A stretch of 64,000 bases of DNA, from contig NZ_LN890655.1 of the NCBI RefSeq assembly GCF_900066015.1, forward strand, positions 1,342,726 through 1,406,725, in the 5' to 3' direction. The notes below the pieces were generated by a model. That model did no database searches and was not told the DNA's origin. It saw only the letters and a list, made by a program, of their open reading frames with translations. The stretch's first letter is position 1; every line of letters starts with the position of its first letter. This DNA comes from Candidatus Promineifilum breve. GTDB lineage: Bacteria; Chloroflexota; Anaerolineae; Promineifilales; Promineifilaceae. Made by a program: the position numbers and the translations under genes. Shown here piece after piece: positions 58,701 through 64,000 of this stretch.

Positions 58701-59879
58701 CTACAACTTGGATAGAAACGACTGAGCCACGCCGCCATGCCGGCCCATGTAGCGGATCAGGAAGTCCACCACCCTGGGATAGTTCAGCAACACCCGCTGG
58801 TAGAGGAAGGATTTGCGCATCTCCGGCCCCATCGCCTCGTCGCAGCGCTGTTCGTAGATCGCCAACCCTTCGCGCGTCGTGTTGTTGACGCGCAATGCCT
58901 CGTCGATTGTCTCGGCCGCCAGACAGCCGGAGATCAGCGCGTTGTGGATGCCGCCGCCGGTCAGGGGATTGATTAACCCGGCCGCGTCGCCGACCAGCAG
59001 CGCGCCGTCGTAGGCATGGCGCAGATGCTTCTGGGAACCGAAGTTGAGCTGCCACACAGCCACATCGCGCAAGGCGTGGCTGTTGGGCAGCCGGGCGCGC
59101 AAGTCCGGCATCGCCAGAAAATCCTGGAGCATTTTCTTCAAATTCCTCTTTAGGCCGCGAAACTTGTCCAGCCGCATCCCCAGGCCAATGTTAGCCACAT
59201 GGTCGCCGGCCGGGAAGATCCAGGCATAGCCGGGCAAAATCTCGTCGTAGAGGAAGAACTCCACTTCGTGGGGATAGATCTCCATGCCCTCGATGTAGGC
59301 CCGCAGGGCGACGGCGCGATGCTTATCGCTATGCTGCCCGCCCTCGGGGCGCAGGTGGCGCATGATGGTCGACGTCACGCCATCGGCGCCGACGACGACG
59401 CGCGACCGGTAAGCCTGCCATTCGCCATTGGCGCGGGCCACGACGCCGGCGACGCGGCCATCCTCCAGTAGCGGTTCCTTCACCTCGGCCTGCAAGAAGC
59501 CGGCCCCGCTCTCCACGGCCTGTTGCTGGATCAAGGCATCGAAATAGACGCGCGGCGAGACGTAGGATTCCACGCCGCCCGCGCCGTGCTGGAATTCGGA
59601 ATGCAGCACATGGCCCGACGGCCCCACCAGCCGCATCCCATCCAGCCGATGGAATTCGCCGCGCGCCACGGCGGCTTTCACTTTACCGGCCATGCCCAGA
59701 TCGTTCATAATCTGGATGCAGCCCTGCGAGATGGCGTCGCCGCAAACCTTGTCACGCGGGAACGTATGGCGGTCGATCAGCAGGACGTCGTGCCCGCGTT
59801 GCGCCAGAGCCGTCGCCGTGGTGGCCCCCCCCGGCCCCGCCCCCACAACAATGACATCATGTTCGCTCACCGTTTGCAT
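58701..59879 (-). CDS. Geranylgeranyl reductase-family flavoprotein
   Basis: A 392-residue FAD-dependent oxidoreductase. FAD loop HDVIVVGAGPGGATTATALAQRG (about 7-29), KVCGDAISQGC (about 45), YVSPRVYFDALI, VVVGADGVTSTIMRHL (about 160), and the second FAD motif GALLVGDAAGLINPLTGGGIHNALISG (about 290). These match the geranylgeranyl-reductase family that saturates prenyl chains of lipids, chlorophyll or quinones; the substrate here is unknown. ATG start. Convergent with the response regulator. Confidence 0.9.
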   Translation of the reverse strand: MQTVSEHDVIVVGAGPGGATTATALAQRGHDVLLIDRHTFPRDKVCGDAISQGCIQIMNDLGMAGKVKAAVARGEFHRLDGMRLVGPSGHVLHSEFQHGAGGVESYVSPRVYFDALIQQQAVESGAGFLQAEVKEPLLEDGRVAGVVARANGEWQAYRSRVVVGADGVTSTIMRHLRPEGGQHSDKHRAVALRAYIEGMEIYPHEVEFFLYDEILPGYAWIFPAGDHVANIGLGMRLDKFRGLKRNLKKMLQDFLAMPDLRARLPNSHALRDVAVWQLNFGSQKHLRHAYDGALLVGDAAGLINPLTGGGIHNALISGCLAAETIDEALRVNNTTREGLAIYEQRCDEAMGPEMRKSFLYQRVLLNYPRVVDFLIRYMGRHGGVAQSFLSKL

Positions 59880-59991
59880 ACGCGGATATTCTCCTCATGG
59901 ATCGTTTCGACGAGTCGTCGAGAACTCATTTCGGCGCGTAATTATATTGTGTCCGGCGGTTTATGACCGCCAATTGGGCGCGGAACCGTGC

Positions 59992-60459
59992 TTATAGGCG
60001 CTCGTCAGCCCGGACGGTGGTCAGCAGGCCGCGACAGCCATCCTCGACCAGGCGATAGACGTAATCGAAATTATCGCTGTAATAGGGGTCGGGCACGTCG
60101 TGGGTGTTGGCGTAGGTGGCAAAGTCGAGCAGGCGGTGGAGGCGCGGCACGTCGCCGAAGCGCCGGCGCAACTCCTCGACGTTTTCGCCATCCATGGCGA
60201 TGAAGTAGGTTGGGCCGTTAGCCAGATCGGCGGGCATAATCTGCCGGGCACGGCCGTCATAGGTGATGCCGTGATGGGTCAGCACCCGCCGCGTGCCGGG
60301 ATGAGACCGCTCGCCGACGTGGTAGGCGCTGGTGCCGGCCGAATCGACCTGAATCTGATCCGTCAGCCCGGCCTGATTGACCAGGCGCTGAAAAATAGCC
60401 TCGGCCATCGGCGAGCGACAGATATTCCCCAGACAAACAAACAACACGCGAACGGTCAA
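59992..60459 (-). CDS. Low-molecular-weight protein tyrosine phosphatase
   Basis: A 155-residue LMW-PTP. The active-site loop VCLGNICRSPMAE (Cys near 9) and the general acid Asp in DVPDPYYSD (about 125) are intact. TTG start at 60459 is supported by GGAGG six bases upstream and by the conserved strand VRVLFVCLGN starting right after; a longer frame to 60582 runs into the RNase P RNA region and is rejected. Downstream of rnpB on the same strand. Substrates may include tyrosine-phosphorylated proteins or arginine phosphates; unknown. Confidence 0.9.
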   Translation of the reverse strand: MTVRVLFVCLGNICRSPMAEAIFQRLVNQAGLTDQIQVDSAGTSAYHVGERSHPGTRRVLTHHGITYDGRARQIMPADLANGPTYFIAMDGENVEELRRRFGDVPRLHRLLDFATYANTHDVPDPYYSDNFDYVYRLVEDGCRGLLTTVRADERL

Positions 60460-60516
60460 TCCAGCCTCCGCATTATCCAACCAACATGAGCGGCAGCGCC
60501 CCTCATGAAACCACAT

Positions 60517-60921
60517 GGCAAGCCGGCCTATAAGCCGCATTCTGTGACGCCGCGCGGCGAACCGCACAGCGCCGGCGATCATCTATCTGGGATTGCCGTT
60601 ACCGGCAACCTCACGCAGCCTACCCGGACGTCAGACGGCACGAGCCACTCCGTAGGCGGACCCAACGGCCGCGCCTTTCGCCCTGCTTGGCCTTGCTCCT
60701 GGTGGGGTTTGCCTGGCCGGCGACATTGCTGCCGCCGCCGGTGGTCTCTTACACCACCGTTTCACCCTCGCCGAAAGAGTCGCCCCTTCCGGCAATGCAC
60801 TTCTCTGTTGCACTTGCCGTCGAGTTGCCCCGCCCGGCCGTTAGCCGGCACCACGCTCTGGGGAGTGCGGACTTTCCTCAGCCTCGGCGAACCGAGGCCG
60901 CGATCACCCGGCCAGCTTGCC
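60517..60921 (-). ncRNA. rnpB: RNase P RNA, bacterial type A
   Basis: About 405 nt. Near the 5' end is GAGGAAAGTCCGCACTCCCC, and near the 3' end ACAGAATGCGGCTTATAGGC, both universal. Helix P1 closes as GGCAAGCTGGCC with GGCCGGCTTGCC. This RNA matures tRNA 5' ends. The P-x-T/GGGGAGCAAGGCC-type inner parts suggest class A; no open frame over this region should be annotated. Confidence 0.96.
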
Positions 60922-60928
60922 ATTGCTA

Positions 60929-60957
60929 ATCATACCGAAAATGGGGCCTTGCGGCAA
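60929..60957 (-). promoter_or_regulatory. Promoter of rnpB
   Basis: On the minus strand: TTGCCG, 17-bp spacer, TATGAT. Transcription would start near 60921, matching the P1 helix end. Confidence 0.8.
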
Positions 60958-60972
60958 CCTCTGTCTGGTTGC

Positions 60973-61001
60973 TTGCCGGCCCGGCTGAATCAGATTATAA
61001 A
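60973..61001 (+). promoter_or_regulatory. Promoter of the fumarylacetoacetase gene
   Basis: TTGCCG (60973-60978), 17-bp spacer, TATAAA (60996-61001). The -10 ends 9 nt before the ATG, so the leader would be only about 2-3 nt. Divergent from the rnpB promoter. Confidence 0.65.
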
Positions 61002-61010
61002 GGCGCGCTC

Positions 61011-62261
61011 ATGGACTTGATTACTTCACCCGATGCTCCGTTCTCCCTCAACACCCTGCCCTACGGCGTGTTCCGCCCCGCGCCGGCGGCGGCGGCGCGT
61101 GTCGGCGTCGCCGTGGGCCAATGGGTGCTCGATTTGGCCGCGCTGGAGGCGGCCGGGGTATTCGACGACCCGGCCCTACGCGGCCGGAGCGTCTTCGCCC
61201 ACCCGGCGCTCAATGCGTTCATGGCCCTCGGCCGCGCGGCCTGGGACGAGACCCGCGCCACGCTCCAGCGCCTGCTGGCCGAGCGCCCTCTGTCGCCCAT
61301 CGTTGCCCGTTCCCTGTGGCCCCTGGCGGCCGTCCAGATGCAGTTGCCGGCCCACATCGGCGACTACACCGACTTCTACTCATCGCGCGAGCACGCCACC
61401 AACGTGGGGGCCATGTTTCGCCCGGCCGACGAGGCGTTGCTGCCCAACTGGCTCCATCTGCCGGTGGCCTATCACGGCCGGTCTAGTTCGATCATCGTCA
61501 GCGGCGACGACGTGCGCCGTCCGTGGGGCCAGACGCTGCCGCCCGGCGCGGCCATGCCTATCTTCCAGCCGTCCGGCGAACTGGATTTTGAGCTGGAAGT
61601 GGGCTTCTTCGTCGGCCCCGGCAACCAGCCGGGCGAGCCGATCCCCATCGCCGCCGCCGCCGACCACATCTTCGGCCTCGTCCTGGTCAACGACTGGAGC
61701 GCCCGCGACATCCAGCGCTGGGAATACCGGCCGCTCGGCCCGTTTCTGGGCAAGAACTTCGCCACGTCGATCTCCCCCTGGGTGGTGCCCTTGGCCGCGC
61801 TGGCGCCGTTTCGCTGCCCCGGCCCGCCTCAGGAGCCGCCGCCGCTGCCCTATCTGCAACACGATGCGGCGTGGGCCTACGACATCGAACTGACGGCCAC
61901 ACTGCAAAGCGCCGCCATGCAGGCCGCCGGACTACCGCCGCTGGCCCTGAGCCGCACCAACTTTCGGCATCTCTACTGGAGCATGGCCCAACAGTTGGCC
62001 CACCACACCGCCAACGGCTGCGCCCTGCGGCCGGGCGATCTGTTGGCCTCGGGCACGATCAGCGGCCCCACGCCCGATTCCCGCGGTTCGCTGCTGGAGT
62101 TGGCCTGGGGCGGGACGCGGCCGATCGCCCTGCCGACCGGCGAAACGCGCCGCTTCCTGGAGGACGGCGACCGCTTGACCATTGCCGGCCACTGCGGGGC
62201 GGGCGACGACCGGATCGACTTTGGCGACGTGACCGGCAGCGTGCAACCGGCCCATGCCTGA
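61011..62261 (+). CDS. fahA: Fumarylacetoacetase
   Basis: A 416-residue enzyme cleaving fumarylacetoacetate to fumarate and acetoacetate, the last step of tyrosine breakdown. Visible: N-terminal domain with YGVFRP and VLDLAALEA; HIGDYTDFYSSREHATNVGAMFR (Asp, His of the catalytic part, about 120-143), LPVAYHGRSSSIIVSG, E-x-E metal ligands in LDFELEVGFFVG (about 190-200), VNDWSARDIQRWEYRPLGPFLGKNF and RTNFRHLYWSMAQQLAHHT. Full length. ATG at 61011. No homogentisate or hydroxyphenylpyruvate dioxygenase genes adjoin. Confidence 0.95.
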   Translation: MDLITSPDAPFSLNTLPYGVFRPAPAAAARVGVAVGQWVLDLAALEAAGVFDDPALRGRSVFAHPALNAFMALGRAAWDETRATLQRLLAERPLSPIVARSLWPLAAVQMQLPAHIGDYTDFYSSREHATNVGAMFRPADEALLPNWLHLPVAYHGRSSSIIVSGDDVRRPWGQTLPPGAAMPIFQPSGELDFELEVGFFVGPGNQPGEPIPIAAAADHIFGLVLVNDWSARDIQRWEYRPLGPFLGKNFATSISPWVVPLAALAPFRCPGPPQEPPPLPYLQHDAAWAYDIELTATLQSAAMQAAGLPPLALSRTNFRHLYWSMAQQLAHHTANGCALRPGDLLASGTISGPTPDSRGSLLELAWGGTRPIALPTGETRRFLEDGDRLTIAGHCGAGDDRIDFGDVTGSVQPAHA

Positions 62262-62877
62262 GCGAGACCAACGCGCCGGGCGGCACTTGCGCCGGGGGGC
62301 AATCGTCCTCGCCGCCCTCGTTGTCCTGGCCGTCGTCCTGATCGCTGCCGGGACGTTCGACCCGCAACCGCTCGGCCCGCTTTGGCGCACCGACCGGCCC
62401 GGCCGCCACGAGCTACCGGGCGCGGGCGAGACCTTCATCCCCCAACCGGCCCCCTGGTCGCCGGAAGAAACGCCGCAACGGTTTTCCGTCCGGCTGACGG
62501 CGGCCAACGCCGGCGGGGAACCGGATAGCGGTTACGGCTTGGCTTTGGGCAACGGCGCGAACGGGTTGTTCGTCGCCGTTTCGCCGTTGGGGTACGCGGC
62601 CGTTTGGGAAGCGCAGCGCGACGGCGCGGCGGAGTATAGCCGCCCCTGGCAGGTATGGCCCCACGTTCGGCCGGGGCAGGAAGCCAACGAACTATGGCTG
62701 GACGTTGCCCAAACCCCCCGCGGCGCGGCGATCACGGTGCGCATCAACCGGGAGTTGTTTTGGCAAGGGGAGATCGCCACGTTGCCGGGACAGGTCGGGC
62801 TATGGGGGCAAAGCTTCGGCGGCCTCGTCGGCATCGATTTCCAGACGTTGGAATGGTTCGCCGCGCCTGATTCGTAA
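62254..62877 (+). CDS. Membrane-anchored hypothetical protein, 207 aa
   Basis: Unrecognised. One N-terminal membrane helix (about 13-33, RGAIVLAALVVLAVVLIAAG) and an external domain (about 50-205) of beta strands: DSGYGLALGNGANGLFVAVSPLGYAAVWE, NELWLDVAQTPRGAAITVRINRELFWQGEI, GQVGLWGQSFGGLVGIDFQTLEWF. The last part looks like a concanavalin/LamG-like jelly roll, as in sugar-binding surface domains, but this is by shape only. Overlaps the fumarylacetoacetase gene by 8 bp. Confidence 0.65.
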   Translation: MPERDQRAGRHLRRGAIVLAALVVLAVVLIAAGTFDPQPLGPLWRTDRPGRHELPGAGETFIPQPAPWSPEETPQRFSVRLTAANAGGEPDSGYGLALGNGANGLFVAVSPLGYAAVWEAQRDGAAEYSRPWQVWPHVRPGQEANELWLDVAQTPRGAAITVRINRELFWQGEIATLPGQVGLWGQSFGGLVGIDFQTLEWFAAPDS

Positions 62878-62916
62878 CAAGCCTCTGGCCCGACAACGGG
62901 GTCCGGCAACCGACGT

Positions 62917-64000
62917 CTATTCCTGGAACATAACCGGGATCAGCCGGAATTGCGTCGGCAATTGGAACCAGCTATAGAGCCGGTAATGAAAGTCCTCTGC
63001 CTGGGCGGGATAATCGGCGATAATGTTTTCACCTTCATAGAGAGAATTCGGCTCGACTTGATAGAGCACGTTTTCTTCGGGAACGCCGAAGGCCAGGATG
63101 TACTTCCTGTTGCCTTCCTTGATCGAGCGCAGATGGTATCTCGGGGCCACCCCATAACTGATAGACGTTGGGTTCACCTCGCCGTTCATCTCGGCATAGA
63201 TCGGCCGCTCGGCGATAGCGCCCGGCTCTTCCGTCAGCAAGGGTTTCAGACTGAGGCTATCCAACCCGTCCGGCACGGGCAGGTTAAGCAGGTCGAGCAC
63301 CGTCGGCATCAGGTCGGTGGTCATAACCGGCGTGTCACTCACCCGGCCGGCGGCCACGACGCCGGGATAACGAATGAGAAGGGGCACCCGCAAGACCTCC
63401 TCATAGAGAGAGTTGCCGTGCAACCACTTGCCGTGTTCGCCGAACATTTCGCCATGGTCGGAGGTAACCACCACCAGGGCGTTCTCCAGCAGCCCTTCGG
63501 CCGCCAGGCGATCCATCAACTGTTGAAAATGAATATCCCAGTAAGTGATCTCGCCATCGTAGAGGGCCAGCAAATACTCCACGTCGCGCGGTTCCAGGAC
63601 AAGCTCGCCGGCAATGACTGAGCGTCCGTGGCCGTACAACTCCGGTGTCAAGGAGCCGGTATAGGTAGAATCGTAGAGCGTATCGTAGGGCGCCGGCGGA
63701 TCATACCAGGAATGCGAATCATAATAATACATATACAGAAAGAGGGGTTGGCTCTCGCCCGCGTCCGGGTGCTCGGTGAGCCAGTCGAACGCCATTTGGT
63801 TGAGGTCCTCGGCCCGTTCCGAGCCGTTCAGCCGGTCATAATGATCAAAGCCCTGGTTCAGCCCAAACTTCGGCCAGAGAAAGTAGTTGGTGACAAAGCC
63901 GACGTTTTGGTAGCCGGCATCGTGGAGCAACTCCGCCAGCAGAGTGCGCTCGGCGGGCACGACGCCGGGCGGGCTGGCCCAGTCCTTCACGCCGATATGC
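62917..64000 (-). CDS. Sulfatase-family hydrolase, N-terminus cut off
   Basis: C-terminal part of an arylsulfatase/alkaline-phosphatase-superfamily protein; the gene continues past the window end, so the catalytic Cys/Ser motif (C/S-x-P-x-R) is not seen. The metal and substrate motifs present are VVVTSDHGEMFGEHGKWLHGNSLYEEVLRVPLLIRYPG, H-x-Y-D and DLMPTVLDLLNLP, all typical. HGVKDW-type sequence begins at the edge. Substrate may be a sulfate or phosphate ester, possibly phosphoglycerol-like. In-frame ATG at 63990 is an internal Met. Confidence 0.88.
   Translation of the reverse strand, partial: HIGVKDWASPPGVVPAERTLLAELLHDAGYQNVGFVTNYFLWPKFGLNQGFDHYDRLNGSERAEDLNQMAFDWLTEHPDAGESQPLFLYMYYYDSHSWYDPPAPYDTLYDSTYTGSLTPELYGHGRSVIAGELVLEPRDVEYLLALYDGEITYWDIHFQQLMDRLAAEGLLENALVVVTSDHGEMFGEHGKWLHGNSLYEEVLRVPLLIRYPGVVAAGRVSDTPVMTTDLMPTVLDLLNLPVPDGLDSLSLKPLLTEEPGAIAERPIYAEMNGEVNPTSISYGVAPRYHLRSIKEGNRKYILAFGVPEENVLYQVEPNSLYEGENIIADYPAQAEDFHYRLYSWFQLPTQFRLIPVMFQE

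Noticed and set aside
60460-60582. Longer start for the LMW phosphatase
   Set aside because: The extra 41 residues are not conserved and read into the rnpB 3' end; the TTG at 60459 has a GGAGG site.
60505-61020. Frames of 171 and 80 codons on the plus strand
   Set aside because: They are antisense to RNase P RNA.

Overview
The window looks like a chromosomal segment of a GC-rich bacterium, most likely a Chloroflexota member of the Anaerolineae/Ardenticatenia type. This is inferred, not proven. The grounds are a CIRCE-controlled groES-groEL pair, a SAM-I riboswitch before metY-metX-metW, class A RNase P RNA, a DUF2723 membrane protein, a GAF/SpoIIE partner-switching module, Pro/Thr-rich lipoproteins, and abundant intergenic palindromes. 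Nothing indicates a plasmid or phage; there is one complete insertion sequence. I saw no tRNA, rRNA or CRISPR.

Layout. 0-5 kb (minus strand): three-gene run of two unknown proteins and a MoaD/ThiS-like carrier, then a LysM-M23 peptidase and an HD phosphohydrolase. 5-10 kb (plus): GT2 glycosyltransferase, TPR protein, groES-groEL with promoter, operator and terminator. 9.7-14.9 kb is accessory: a DUF559 gene and a 140-bp tandem array, an LLM oxidoreductase, a four-helix-bundle gene between heptad repeats, a uracil-DNA glycosylase, a VapC-type toxin-antitoxin pair and a lipoprotein. 15-19 kb: esterase, thiolase plus OB-fold partner, an IS5-type element inserted exactly between two convergent stop codons, and a DUF5647/DUF7718-like pair. 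19-29 kb (mostly minus): aconitase X, pentapeptide-repeat protein, flavoproteins, a DUF4258/MqsA-like pair, an unknown protein coupled to a class V aminotransferase. 29.4-33 kb: riboswitch-controlled metY-metX-metW, in which MetX activates homoserine, MetY sulfhydrylates it and MetW is the usual MetX companion. 33-45 kb: dynamin-like GTPase, DUF402, DUF4126, FAD-binding subunit, GT4, subtilase, DUF2723, URO-D-like protein and QueG. 45.6-51.5 kb: STAS, RsbW-like kinase, STAS and a GAF/PP2C phosphatase, then a beta-lactamase-fold lipoprotein. 51.5-64 kb: a membrane protein with an internal twin-arginine motif, a coupled Trm112-like/AceK/aldo-keto reductase operon, a nucleoside phosphorylase and GNAT pair, a cold-shock gene with a long leader, a response regulator, a geranylgeranyl-reductase-type flavoprotein, LMW phosphatase, rnpB, fumarylacetoacetase and a sulfatase cut by the window edge.

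The most striking signal is in the spacers. Many hold hairpins built from tandem 7-bp units. The sequence of the unit differs between loci, but the design is the same: heptads, a short loop, inverted heptads. Related repeat DNA also lies inside genes (aconitase X linker, a CrtI-like enzyme) and appears to supply the stop codons of several genes. In addition, four genes have a -10 box 6-9 nt before the ATG, which suggests leaderless mRNAs.
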